DNA of 64,000 bases, from positions 4,681,395-4,745,394 of the forward strand of contig OX336345.1 in assembly GCA_946902875.1 (NCBI GenBank), written 5' to 3'. The translations under genes were made by a program, and so were the position numbers. How positions within the stretch are numbered: position 1 is the stretch's first letter; each line of letters opens with the position of its first letter. Shown in pieces: positions 41,309-52,458 of the stretch. Origin of the DNA: Nematopogon swammerdamellus. Lineage: Eukaryota; Arthropoda; Insecta; Lepidoptera; Adelidae. Below the pieces are notes generated by a model. That model was not told where the DNA came from and did not search any database. It saw only the letters and a program-made list of their open reading frames with translations.

Positions 41309-41710
41309 GCGGCAGATGGCCGAGTGGTTTGGGCATCGGCTTCTCATGCGAGAGGTCCGCGGTTCGAATCCCGTCGGCGTGTACCAATGAGTTTTTTCTG
41401 ACGAAAAAATTTACGGTCATACCTACACCTGCTGCTTCACCGTTCGAAACCGGTGTAAAACTGTAGGTCCCTTCCCTTGCCCCTTACTAGGTGGTAGGCT
41501 CAATTTGTAGCCGACTGGGTTGGTACCACCGTAATGGATGTAAGATGGCCGCATAGCAACCTCGGTTGTGTTCTCCTCTAGTCCAGTATAGCCAGCAATC
41601 CAGGGAAGTCTCCGGTATGGCACCTACCTTCTCGGAGGTGATATTGGCTGGTCGGAGCATGCGCTTTGGCCCCTCCAACTCAGCCACCCATACCAGATTA
41701 CATAAAAAAA
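41309..41710 (+). mobile_element. SINE-B, full length with target-site duplication
   Basis: An 8-bp duplication AAAAGCTA flanks it (41301-41308 and 41709-41716). A box TGGCCGAGTGG and B box GGTTCGAATCC are intact. Body and tail agree with the copy at 11.8 kb apart from point changes, and the poly(A) is short. Two clean copies define the family as about 400-414 bp. Confidence 0.9.
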
Positions 41711-41891
41711 AAGCTAAACAAATAGGTAGGTTCTTATAGGTATATTTTTGTCATTCCATTTTCGTCCAGCACCGATAATGTGATAAATTGACATTGTGAA
41801 ATGTGACGTTTGTGAAGCTTCGGGCGGTTATTCTAAATTTAAATTATTTCTACTTATGATTTTCCCCGTTTTTTCCTGATACAGCCGGTTT

Positions 41892-41990
41892 CTTTTATGG
41901 AAACTGACACGGTTGGCTACAAAGACACACGCCAACTGAACGTCAGGTGAACTAGGTGTCATGTCTGTCAGTGATGTCTTTTGGCATAGC
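41892..41990 (-). mobile_element. SINE-A 3' fragment, rearranged
   Basis: Minus strand: CACCTAGTTCACCTG and AGCCAACCGTGTCAGTTTCC with an unusual internal segment. A 34-bp perfect palindrome follows at once (41997-42030). Confidence 0.55.
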
Positions 41991-41996
41991 CAACTA

Positions 41997-42030
41997 TCAT
42001 TGTCTCCCTCTACGTAGAGGGAGACAATGA
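41997..42030. repeat. 34-bp perfect palindrome without spacer
   Basis: TCATTGTCTCCCTCTAC is followed directly by its exact reverse complement; the centre is TACGTA. Confidence 0.9.
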
Positions 42031-42248
42031 CAGTCCGCTCTGCTTTTGGTCGTTTGTTAAACAAAATGAACAGATAAAAAACTATAAAATATTATATCCT
42101 AGTAATTTTTATAGGAACACCCAGGTTAATGTATTAATGAATGCTTGATCAGGAAATACAAAATATATAATAAATATACAACTTACATTCTGGACCTTTT
42201 TAAGAGAAAATACTGCAATTTATTGCATTTCTATCTTCTTACTCCCAT

Positions 42249-42316
42249 CACGCACACACGCACGCACGCACGCATGCACGCACGCAGACGCGCAGACACA
42301 TACACTCACACGCATG
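42249..42316. repeat. (CACG)n-type simple repeat
   Basis: CACGCACG units grade into CACA-rich sequence. The 60-residue frame over it is an artefact. Confidence 0.8.
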
Positions 42317-42639
42317 GTAGTGGCTGAATGTATTATGGTTTATGTAGTATGTATGTATACACTAGCAGCTTTTTAAGCTGATACGCTTACTTTGTATGTT
42401 AAGTGCACTTGATTCTCACTTTTAGATTAATTTTAACATGAAATGTAAATAGTTTAAGATATATATATTATTATGAAAAATAAACCATAATATTATCTTT
42501 ATCTTATCTTATCATATTTATAGATGCGGTATAATTTCATCTCTATGCTATTTATATTTCACTCTTTTTTTATCCATCAAGCTCTTGCATGCTTGTAGCT
42601 TCAGGCAGGTAGAGCTGCATTTTATTTATACTAGTACAT

Positions 42640-42760
42640 CTCGACACCGCACCGCGCCGCGCGCCGCGCCCGACGCGCCACCAAGCGGCGGTGTAGTGCG
42701 AAAACATCGTATCTGTTTAGCGAAGACCGCGGGACGCCCATGATAGGTCGCCCGGTAAGT
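42640..42760. promoter_or_regulatory. CpG-rich patch, possible promoter or first exon
   Basis: About 100 bp are dominated by CGCG and GCGC motifs in otherwise AT-rich DNA. On the plus strand it ends at CCCGGTAAGT, a good splice donor (GT at 42755). On the minus strand TATAAATA (about 42632-42625) lies just beyond its edge, so it could equally be the upstream part of a minus-strand promoter. No adjoining coding exon is visible. Confidence 0.3.
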
Positions 42761-42827
42761 CTATTATACGCGTACGCAATTAAATATACAACTTGATCAT
42801 TATCTTTTAATTTAAAATTATTTTTAG

Positions 42828-43162
42828 GGTGCGTCTATGCCCCATCCCTCGTACGGGATCCTATTACTAAGCCTACGCCATATGTCTGTCCGTCTGTCTG
42901 CCCGAGGGCTGTATCTCTTGAACCGTAATAGGTAGCCCGTTGAAACTTTCACAGAATATGTGTTATTGTGCCGATATATCAAATAAAAAAAAAGTGAAAA
43001 TTCACGAGGGTCCCCACACAAGAAACTAAAAAGTGTATGCGCGCCATCTACCGAAAAGAGTATGAAGCATTTTAACTAGTCCATAGATGGCGTGAGTGGC
43101 GCTGACCATGACATGGCGATACGGAACCCTCGGTGCGCGTGTTCGACTCGCACCTGGCCGGT
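42828..43162 (-). repeat. D repeat, long copy
   Basis: The minus strand starts CGCACCGAGGGTTCCGTATC and ends with GTAGGCTTAGTAATAGGATC before TACGAGG. It is the reverse counterpart of 13436-13858, with a shorter GACAGAC tract. Confidence 0.65.
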
Positions 43163-43722
43163 TTTTTGACAATAACTATATTAGTTACTACGTTGTATTG
43201 TAGAATGTGTAATGTACTCGTACTAACATTAGTTGATACAAATTAATTACGTATGAAATTTTGACAAAGGCTTTCTACACCTGATATACTTAATGAATAA
43301 GTCAGTTTAGTCAGAAGTCAATGTAGTCGTTTAATTGTACTAATTATTTGATAATATTATTGCAATAAATTAATAAATAGATTTAAGTTCAATATAATGC
43401 ACGTATCCCACCTCTAGCGGCTCGGCCTCAACTTGAGTGTTGCTTTTAAATATTTTATGAAAAACCATCTGATGCTTCCGGACACTTTTGTATGTAAATT
43501 CAAGGGAATGCGCGTTGCAAGAATTTCTCATTTAAGTTTGTATAAAATTTCTTTGCCACTTTAAAATGGAAACGTAAAAACATTTTTGCGCAGACAAATT
43601 AACATGTATTCAAATAGTGTTTCTTGAACTTGTATACCTAATTATTTATTTCTTTTTACTAGTGTCTCATACGTTGTTTCTGTTTCCCGATGCTCATTCA
43701 TTTTGGATAATTTTTACCCGAC

Positions 43723-44403
43723 TGCGGCAAAGCCAAAAGAAGGGTTAATATTTTGGCTTTGTATGTATGTAGGTATATATGTGTGCATGGATATGTGTTA
43801 GTATGTTTTCGATTTCAACACATGAGGTCCCTCGATAGTCCGCGTGTCATAGTCTACATTTTTTTTATAAACAATTCAAAATGGCATTAGGCGTCAGGCG
43901 CCATTTGATCAAACTTTGAGAAATTATATTCTTCAATCCCCATCGAGTGGAGTATCGTTGTGAAGAGCTTGAAAAAAACAACTTAAATAAAAAATAATAT
44001 AAAATTTCATCAAAATTCAATCATGATCATCATCTCTAATGGCACTTTTAAGCAATCCTTTGTCATCGTAGGGATTAGAAGGAACCACTACTTCTAATCC
44101 TGGGCAGTTGGCATAACAGTTTTCAATTTTTTTGGAATGCTGGGAACTTAACATGCCCGCATTACCGGTAGCGCCCCTAAATACAATAGGCACATGATAT
44201 TGACCACTACCAAGAATGTATCTTTGCAGCTCCGTTTACAATCTGATCTATGGCTACTAAGGAAAAATTAAATTTCAAGGAAATAATAAGGAAAGTGGAT
44301 AAAAAATGATATAGTGCGGTGGGAAGAAGGATTCAAATAGACAGATACGGCATTTTCGTACAACGTTCATTCTCATTTCATTAGTTTTTCGTAGTCGGGT
44401 TTT
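43723..44403 (+). mobile_element. ACCCGAC-family MITE, complete
   Basis: The left end TTTACCCGACTGCGGCAAAG and the right end TTTTTCGTAGTCGGGTTTTA carry the family's inverted termini. The first 150 bp match the fragment at 20323-20476 (ATGTATGTA, CATGAGGT, GTCCGCGTGTC). At 680 bp with no ORF it is non-autonomous, and shows what a family member without the satellite looks like. Confidence 0.65.
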
Positions 44404-45205
44404 ACAAAATTTTATTTTTAATCCATAGAAATAACCTAAAGTGTCCATGTTTTAATAATATTCCAACGTTATGATGAAGTCGGACAAGTTAGTTCAGTAG
44501 ACCAGTAATTTTTTTTTATTCTGTTTCTTTACCAACTTAATTATAGGCAGATCATGAACAGACAAATTACAATAATCCCATATCGTATCGACCAGATATT
44601 CAATTAACGAGGGAGGATAGGCAGAGCAAATGCCGTTCTCTCATATTATCAGCAGTGCGACAAATAACCACGAGACGCCATCACAGATACGTCGTCCCTC
44701 GAAGCATTAGTGTAAGGCTCCGCAGAGATGTCTCCGTAATCACCGCATATATCTTTTTAATGAACTACTGGTCTGATATTCCTATGCGCAGAGCGCCAGC
44801 CGGGGTGCTTCCCCGAAATATATCGCCGGTCTTATAAATACGTTGGGCAGCTTTAAAATATTCGCTAAGTGAATTCCGCCATTAAAATGAGCAGTTTTAT
44901 TACGTCGAAATAGCAGTAGTAGTCGCCGAGGGAGTTCGGGAGAGGGAAATTTTGTCTATTCCGCATTAGCCCAGATAGAGTAAGTTACCTGGATTCACTC
45001 CGCGTACGATCGTAAAGGGCAACTGTGGGTGGACGTTAGTGCCTCTTGAAACTCGTTTCGTTTCATCGCTTTATATACATTTACGCCGGTGAACTGAAAA
45101 CATCGCAGATTTATCGAGATCGCTTTTGCGAGAGAACACTGATGTATCTACTAGAGGTGACAAAGGTCACATAATTTTATTATTATCAGGAATTAAAATT
45201 ATTTA
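44404..45205. other. Low-copy sequence of mixed composition
   Basis: It is less AT-rich than average from 44600 to 45160, with no shared repeat and only a 60-residue chance frame. It is a candidate for conserved non-coding sequence, untested. Confidence 0.35.
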
Positions 45206-45206
45206 A

Positions 45207-45375
45207 TTTTTTTATGGAAACTGACACGGTTGAGTACATCACCTACAACATCCATGATGTTAGCCCATAACACCGGGTGAACTAGGTGCCATGCCAGTGC
45301 TTCCCTTCATTTCATGTCGGCTGCAGTGAACTGGACGGAAAACAGAAACTATTTACATAGCCGTTTCGACGTACG
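45207..45375 (-). mobile_element. SINE-A 3' part, joined head to head with a SINE-B piece
   Basis: The minus-strand SINE-A tail and body end exactly at a 26-bp perfect palindrome (45360-45385) where a plus-strand SINE-B piece begins. The junction lies at the equivalent place of the shared body in both. Confidence 0.7.
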
Positions 45376-45562
45376 TCGAAACGGCGTAAGATGGCCGCAT
45401 AGCACCTTCGGCTGTGTTCTCCTCTAGTAAAGTATAGCCCAGTACATACAAAGGGAAGTATCATCTATGGCACGTAGCTAGGTGCCTTCTCAGCTGGCTG
45501 GTCGGAGCATGTGCTCTGGCCCTTCTGAATCAGACCTGACCAGATTAAATAAAAAAAAAAAC
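45372..45562 (+). mobile_element. SINE-B 3' part
   Basis: It starts at GTAAGATGGCCGCATAGCAC and ends CAGATTAAATAAAAAAAAAA. Half of the body and the tRNA-like head are missing. It lies head to head with the SINE-A piece on its left. Confidence 0.7.
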
Positions 45563-45769
45563 GAAAGTGGACGGAAACACAGACTAAAGAGTAAAGTCCT
45601 TACGTTAAAAAAAATTACGTTAAACCAGATTCCGTTTCGATTCTGTAATTTTCCAATTCCACCCACAGCGTTTGTACGGCAAACAAGCTCTCTTGTGTTT
45701 ATTTCTAGACGGTTAATATGAGGTTTGCTTCCCTTTCGTTCCGTTTTCGGCCTCAACTATAGCTCGGAA

Positions 45770-46080
45770 TTGGATGCAAATAAAAAACATAATAACTTCT
45801 CGACGCTATGCGCAGGTACTCGCTGTAAGGCCGGTCGCACATAAAACTAAATCGTGTGCGAACTACCGACTGCTAACGCAATAGAGGCGAATTATGCTCG
45901 TTCGTCTAATAACTAATGCGAAGCAAGAGAACGGTCCGAAAAGGCTGAGCGGCTCACCTAGGACAGCCAGCGAGGAAACGCCGCTAGCGTACTCGGTACG
46001 GTCCCCACATCGTCTCCATTAGAGGAGGATTTTCGTTTTTTTAAGTCTTCCGTTTTTAATTTGATTAGTTACATTTTCTA
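45770..46080. other. CpG-richer low-copy sequence
   Basis: CG-containing sequence near 45820-46010 has no ORF and no shared repeat. Possible regulatory DNA, unsupported by any specific motif. Confidence 0.3.
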
Positions 46081-46082
46081 GG

Positions 46083-46450
46083 TTACTTTTATCAAATCAA
46101 ATCAAATCAAATCGTTTTTTGTTCAGGCACTTGTCCCATCGCACACACAACAGATTCAAATACAGCATTCAGTAAACAATAAATATTAAAATATTAAAAT
46201 AAATACAAATTAAATGAATTGAATTAATTGAAATAAAATAATAAAGAATAAAAAAATGCGTCTTCAGTCATCAAAATAAAAAAATTAAAATACAAATTGT
46301 CTACACTTACTAATACTTACAAAAATAAAATAAAATAATAAAATTGTCTTTAATAATTTATACCTAATACCTAATACTTAATAATTTATTCATTTTAAAA
46401 ATTCATAATAAATAAAATTTGTTATTTGTTCAATAAACGGTATTGTATTA
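46083..46450 (-). mobile_element. LINE-like 3' region with (TTTGA)n tail
   Basis: On the plus strand it opens with ATCAAATCAAATCAAATC, the reverse of a non-LTR tail, then GTTCAGGCACTTGTC and AT-rich sequence. No reading frame remains, so the inner limit is a guess. Confidence 0.4.
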
Positions 46451-46639
46451 TATTCAATAAAATTATTAGCAAGCGAATGGGTAAATGTTTTGTTCTTCTT
46501 TATTCTTTCTTCTTTAATCATCATCCATAGACAGAAGGGACACTGCACTCGGATTCGTCATATTTTAACATTTAACATTGAGTTAGATATATTAAAATTT
46601 ATAAATAGCTCCCTATTTATAAGTTAGTATAGACTACTG

Positions 46640-46950
46640 CGAATGCCAATTTCATTCCGTGCAAAGGCGGACGTAACAAAACCGGCCAACTGTGCGCCCG
46701 GCCTTACCGGCGCGCGCAAGTCCGACTAACTGCATGTGATCACTGCTCGCCCTTCCCGGCACATAATAACAGTGCTCGCCGCGCCACGAATAAGATGGTA
46801 ATGAGCGCCTAGCAGTCCAAGCCGACTTCACTAGTATGACGCTCCCTCGGGCGACGCGAACTCAACACGTGAAGCGTGTGTGTTTTAAAAGGCTCGGACG
46901 CCTCAAAGGCCATTTGCCGAAGAATTTAGAACGCTAGAAATGGTATGAAC
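46640..46950. promoter_or_regulatory. CpG-rich low-copy patch, possible regulatory DNA
   Basis: It contains GGCCTTACCGGCGCGCGCAA and further CG-rich stretches in AT-rich surroundings. It is not repeated in the window and has no long ORF. A TTTTAAAAGGCTCGGACG stretch near 46883 could be a TATA-like site, but this is weak. Confidence 0.25.
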
Positions 46951-47212
46951 TGCGGTGAAGTATCTTTATAAATTGTATGAGCACTAACATTAAATCTATA
47001 CCACAAAATTTTAATGGGTGAATCTGGAAACTGGTAAACTGTTAATTTTTAGGATTCCCTAAGCAGCGACGTTGGCAGGGGCCCTTATAAAATGGGTCAG
47101 ATGTATGTCCGTCCGTGGGCCCATCCGTCTGTTTTTCACACGTGCTGGTCGAGGTAAATATTCAATATTTTTTTTTGTTTTAATTACAAAGTAATCCATT
47201 TAGCCCTTCCGG

Positions 47213-47290
47213 GAAAACTATTTTGAAATTTGTATCTTAAATTGTTATTGAGAAAACTATTTTGAAATTTCTATCTTAAACGGTTATTGA
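47213..47290. repeat. 39-bp tandem duplication
   Basis: Two adjacent copies start GAAAACTATTTTGAAATTT and end GTTATTGA, with a few differences. Confidence 0.75.
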
Positions 47291-47304
47291 GAGACAAGGT
47301 TTTA

Positions 47305-47480
47305 AGGTTCCGTATCGATACGGAAGTCTATTACTAAGCCTACGCCTTCCATCTGTGTGTCCGTCCGAGGGATGTACCTATCTTTTGAACCGTAATAGTC
47401 ATCTACCGAACGATCAAACATTTTAACTACAAAATTATGAACAGTCACCGATAGATGGCGTACATATGCAAACAGGTTGC
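47305..47480 (-). repeat. D repeat, partial
   Basis: The plus strand has GGTTCCGTATCGATACGGAA, CTATTACTAAGCCTACGCC and TCTTTTGAACCGTAATAG in the reversed family order. Diverged. Confidence 0.5.
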
Positions 47481-47502
47481 CTTACTTGCTCCATACGAAG
47501 AA

Positions 47503-47990
47503 TATTCATATTCATATTCATATTCATATTTTTATTGATTCCTTTGGTACCACGGTACACTTGAATAAGTCAGTCATAACATTTACACACACATTGAATA
47601 GAACACATATAAATTATTATTAGCTAGGTAATTATAAGTAAAATGTTTGGGTTCGAGCAAAAAATAGCCTTCGTCAATACTTTAAAACTTAATAATAACA
47701 CAATACCATTTGAATAAAAAGGCATACGAAAAAAATCACAACATAAAAATATATAATCAAGATTTTTAGGTTACATCTAAAATGTCACGAATACAATAAA
47801 AGAAGGTACTTACAATAAATTAGATAAGACTTGCTTGAAAAAAAAATCCACAGTAAAATTTCATTTGTCAAAAATAAAAACATAAAAAAATCATGTCATA
47901 TAATAAAATGATAAAAACATCTTAAAAATAAAATTCAATATGAATTTGTTAATTGAGTTGTTGTTGAATGAGTCAGTAGATCATTCATTA
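47503..47990 (-). mobile_element. LINE-like 3' region with (GAATAT)n tail
   Basis: On the plus strand ATATTCATATTCATATTCAT opens a block continuing TTTTTATTGATTCCTTTGG. The form is that of a reversed non-LTR tail. No coding remnant is visible; inner limit uncertain. Confidence 0.35.
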
Positions 47991-49150
47991 CACAATAAGC
48001 TGTGTCGAACGCGCGATACGTGCTAGTGCGACCGCGTGATTGCTGATCGCACTCGCTATACGTGCAAGAAGGAGCATATAGCCACGGGACCCTCTGCGTG
48101 TGAACAGCGTTCTCACTTAAGGCGTAAACAAGACTGAAACCGTGCTACCCGAGTACTGATGATTGAAACACGAACTGTATGCAGATGTAAATAAGTAGGT
48201 GCGAGATTCATTCTACTCGTGCGGTGGCTGATACGTCGCGCCGACGACGACGATGACGCGAAAATAACACTATGTATTAAATTCACGTGTTGGAAAGATG
48301 GAAAAAAAAATTTTTTTACCTACGATTGTACGGAAAAATATTATCTATATTTCTATGAGGGTCTTGTATTAAAACAATTTATGCTTCTCAAGATAATTTA
48401 ACTTGAAAGTGTACATATTTCGTACTTTTAGTTATTTTTTGGAGATCTATTTAACACCTTTCCAAAGCAGTAAAATATAATTATTTTTAGCTATGTTTGT
48501 TAATTAAAGATCAATACATACTCGTAACATATATTTACAGATTTTTATCCTTACCAATAGGTCAATAATTTCGTTTAAAGTTAACCTTTTGAGTTTTATT
48601 TGCGCCTTAACATGTTTTTTTATTGCAATCTTTGAGCAAACCCGCGAGCAAAAGCTACAAATACTATTTATTTGTCTATCGCTGCCACACTTGAGGACAT
48701 ACGTGTTATCAACACGCGTGTCACGAACCTTCTAATTAAAATTGTGTGATTCATTGTCGGGGCGTAGTAAATTGTTCACGATAAATGACGATAGCGGCTC
48801 TACCATCCGAATTATTTTTGGGTAATGCGTCATTTTAACTAGGGTCAAATGTGCTCACAGTTGAGAAAGAATGTGGCGTTATGGATATTTTTTCAATGTT
48901 TGAACATTTCTTACTGGTGTGAGATTTGGCATTAAGGGCTTTGTATCGGACCTTTCTTTTCAAGATCTGTCTCTGTAGGAACTACTGCTTTATCAAAATA
49001 CTGTTACAAAAACCATTTGACCTTAATTTTAAAATTAGCTGTTTCACATATTCAGTGGAAAATTCTGTACAAAGTAAAATTGTTACCCTATGTTAAATGA
49101 ATCTGAAGTGATAGTTCAATTACGTTGTTATAGACGGTTGGTATGGTCTT
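47991..49150. other. Low-copy sequence with a CpG-richer start
   Basis: At 48000-48290 CG content is raised (ACGACGACGATGACGCG). The remainder is AT-rich, with a Helitron-like end fragment near 48640-48660 (CCCGCGAGCAAAAGCTA). No gene seen. Confidence 0.35.
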
Positions 49151-49151
49151 G

Positions 49152-49318
49152 TGTGGAGCCGGTGCTTGAAAAGAATAGCCTCACTGCATCTCTCCCCTAC
49201 CCCGTGCATGTCGTAAAAGGTGACTAAGCGTTAAGGTGCTAAAGGGCGACAGTCTAGCCACCTCTCACCTTGGCGCGGTTCTTTCGGTGGATCTTCGTTT
49301 CTTACTTGCTGCTTGATA
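49152..49318 (+). mobile_element. SINE-C, 5' part, split by the composite element
   Basis: It reads GTGTGGAGCCGGTGCTTGAA through CTTACTTGCTGCTTGATA and stops where the composite begins. The continuation CTAGTCCTAATAC resumes at 52806, so 3.5 kb was inserted at a point that other copies show as GATAGTTATCTTGTC. Confidence 0.8.
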
Positions 49319-49741
49319 ATTTTTACCCGACTACGGCGAAGCAAAAAGGAGGGTTATGTGTTTGACCGGTATGTATGTATGTATGTATGTATGTATGTAT
49401 GTATGTATGTTCATCTGTTCCCTCATAACTTCTAAACTACTTATCACAATTTGACAAATGAGGTATCGTTGAAAGCGTCTTGATCGTCCGCTGGTTATAG
49501 GCTATGTGACGTCACACAAAATTGACTATGGCGCCCTCTAGATGACAAAAAGTCATGATCTAAAAAAAAAATTTTTTTTAATGATGCCGTGTTGGGTATC
49601 AAATGAAAGGGCTTAATTAGCACATTTCTAAAATATATATATTGTTAGCTATTGCTTTCGGATTTGCTTGCATGCACCCGATAATTGGTAATAATTTCTA
49701 AATAAAATAAAATCAGGCCTCATTCCATACATATATACATA

Positions 49742-50065
49742 CATATCACAGACGCTGAATCCGACAATCGGGGTAAGCAGAGTAATCGGTGTTGTGCTGC
49801 AAGAACTCTTGTCAATTACAGCACAACACCGACCACCACGTTTTGCAAAGGATTCGAACAAGATTAAATCGATCAAGCAGCAAGTATGGCACGAAGACCC
49901 ACCTGCTGCATGACTCGGTGGAAGTACCGTGCCAAGGTGAGAGGTGGCGAGCCTGTCGCCCTTTAGCACGGCATCTTGTCCTTATCCCTTAGTCGCCTTT
50001 TACGACATGCATGGGGAGAGATGCAGTGGGGATATTCTTTTTAAGTATCGACCCCACACGGTACT
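49742..50065 (-). mobile_element. SINE-C inside copy 2
   Basis: The minus strand runs from TACCGTGTGGGGTCGATAC to CCCCGATTGTCGGATTCAGC. The same insertion lies at the same place in copy 1, so it predates the duplication. Confidence 0.8.
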
Positions 50066-50144
50066 CGGCCTCATTCCAAACCTACCCAAATACATCCTAC
50101 TTAAAACCATCTTAATATTATAAACGCGAAAGTTTGTAAATGAG

Positions 50145-50592
50145 TTGCGTTCAGGAAGACGATAAACCTACTCAAAGAAAATAAGTAACTAAGGGCGAGG
50201 CAGAAGGCCGAGCTGCGTTCAGGAAGTAGATAAACCTTCTTAAAGACAGTTAGTAACTGAGGGCGAGGCCGAAGGCCGAGCTGCGTTCGGGAAGACTATA
50301 AACCTTCTCGAAGAAAGTAAGTAATAAAGGGCGAGGCCGAGGGCCGAGCTGCGTTCAGGAAGACGATAAACATTCTCGAAGAAAGTAAGTAACAACAGGC
50401 GAGGCCGAAGGCCGAGCTGCGTTCAGGAAGAGGATAAACCATCTTTAAGAAAGTAAGCAACAAAGGGCGAGGCCGAAGACCGAGCTGCGTTCAGGAAGAG
50501 GATAACCTTTTCGAAGAAAGTAAGTAACAGAGGGCGAGTCAGAAGATCGAGCTGCGTTCAGGAAGACTATAATCATCTCGAAGAAAGTAACT
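50145..50592 (+). repeat. 68-bp satellite in copy 2, forward block
   Basis: About six and a half units with the core GAGGCCGAAGGCCGAGCTGC. This corresponds to the ten-unit reversed block of copy 1. Confidence 0.9.
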
Positions 50593-50609
50593 TCTTAGCT
50601 ACTTATTTC

Positions 50610-52335
50610 GAAAAAGAATTATCCTCTTCCTGAACGCATCTCGACCTTCGGCCTCGCCCATAGTTACTTACTGTCTACGAGAAGGTTTATAGTCTTCCCG
50701 AACGCAGCTCGGCCTTCGGCCTCTCCCTTAGTTACTTACTGTTTACGAGAAGGTTTATAGTCTTCCCGAACGCAGCTCGGTCTTCGGCCTCGCCCTTTTT
50801 TAATTACTTTCTTAAAGATGGTTTATCCTCTTCATGAACGCAGCTCGGCCTTCGGCCTCTCTTATATACTTACTGTCTTCGAGAAAGTTTATCATCTTCC
50901 TGAACGCAGCTCGGCCTTCGGCCTCGCCCTTTGTTACTTACTTTCTTCGAGAAGGTTTATAGTCTTCCCGAACGCAGCTCGGCCTTCGGCCTCGCCCTCA
51001 GTTACTTACTTTCTTAAAGATGGTTTATCCTCTTCATAAACGCAGCTCGGCCTTCGGCCTCTCCCATATACTTACTGTCTTCGAGAAAGTTTATCATCTT
51101 CCTGAACGCAGCTCGGCCTTCGGCCTCGCCCTTTGTTACTTACTTTCTTCGAGAAGGTTTATAGTCTTCCCGAACGCAGCTCGGCCTTCGGCCTCGCCCT
51201 CAGTTACTTACTTTCTTAAAGATGGTTTATCCTCTTCCTGAACGCAGCTCGGCCCTCGGCCTCGCCCATAGTTACTTACTGTCTTCGAAAAAGTTTATCG
51301 TCTTCCTGAACGGAGCTCGGCCTTCGGCCTCGACCTTTGTTACTTACTTTCTTCGAGAAGGTTTATAGTCTTCCCGAACGCAGCTCGGCCTTCGGCCTCG
51401 CCCTCAGTTACTTACTTTCTTAAAGATGGTTTATCCTCTTCATGAACGCAGCTCGGCCTTCGGCCTCTCCCATATACTTACTGTCTTCGAGAAAGTTTAT
51501 CATCTTCCTGAACGCAGCTCGGCCTTCGGCTTCGCCCTTTGTTACTTACTTTCTTCGAGAAGGTTTATAGTCTTCCCGAACGCAGCTCGGCCTTCGGCCT
51601 CGCCCTCAGTTACTTACTTTCTTAAAGATGGTTTATCCTCTTCCTGAACGCAGCTCGGCCCTCGGCCTCGCCCATAGTTACTTACTGTCTTCGAAAAAGT
51701 TTATCGTCTTCCTGAACGGAGCTCGGCCTTCGGCCTCGCCCTTTGTTACTTACTTTCTTCGAGAAGGTTTATAGTCTTCCCGAACGCAGCTCGGCCTTCG
51801 GCCTCGCCCTCAGTTACTTACTTTCTTAAAGATGGTTTATCCTCTTCCTGAACGCAGCTCGGCCTTCAGCCTCGCCCATAGTTACTTACTGTCTTCGGGA
51901 AAGTTTATCGTCTTCCTGAACACAGCTCGGCCTTCGGCCTCGCCCTTTGTTACTTACTTTCTTCGAGAAGGTTTATAGTCTTCCCGAACGCAGCTCGGCC
52001 TTCGGCCTGGCCCTCAGTTACTTACTTTCTTAAAGATGGTTTATCCTCTTCCTGAACGCAGCTCGGCCTTCGGCCTCGCCCATGGTTACTTACTGTCTTC
52101 GGGAAGGTTTATAGTCTTCCCGAACGCAGCTCGGCCTTCGGCCTCGCCCTCAGTTACTTACTTTCTTAAAGATGGTTCATCGTCTTCCTGAGCGCCGCTC
52201 GGCCTTCGGCCTCGCCCATAGTTGCTTACTTTCTTCGAGAAAGTTTGTCGTCTTCCTGAACGCAGCTCGGCCTTCGGCCTCGCCCTTTGTTACTTACTTT
52301 CTTCGAGTCGGTTTATCGTTTACCTGAACCCAGCT
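50610..52335 (-). repeat. 68-bp satellite in copy 2, reversed block
   Basis: About 25 units in reverse. AAAGATGGTTTATCC recurs at about 203-bp spacing, so the three-unit higher-order repeat is the amplified form; the far end has one 137-bp (two-unit) interval. The repeated 73-residue frames here are artefacts of a period close to a multiple of three. Confidence 0.9.
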
Positions 52336-52458
52336 TGCCCTTAAGGACTATGGTACACATGTTAAAATTATAAAACAGTAAAACCAAAACAAACAAAACA
52401 TGTAAAACGGCTCTGCAAATACTTTATCACGAAGTTATATCCCCAAAATAATTAAAAT

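Noticed and set aside
50818..51647. Three similar 73-residue frames (MVYPLHERSSAFGL type)
   Set aside because: They lie inside the 68-bp satellite and repeat with its 203-bp period; the frame stays open only because of unit length and composition.
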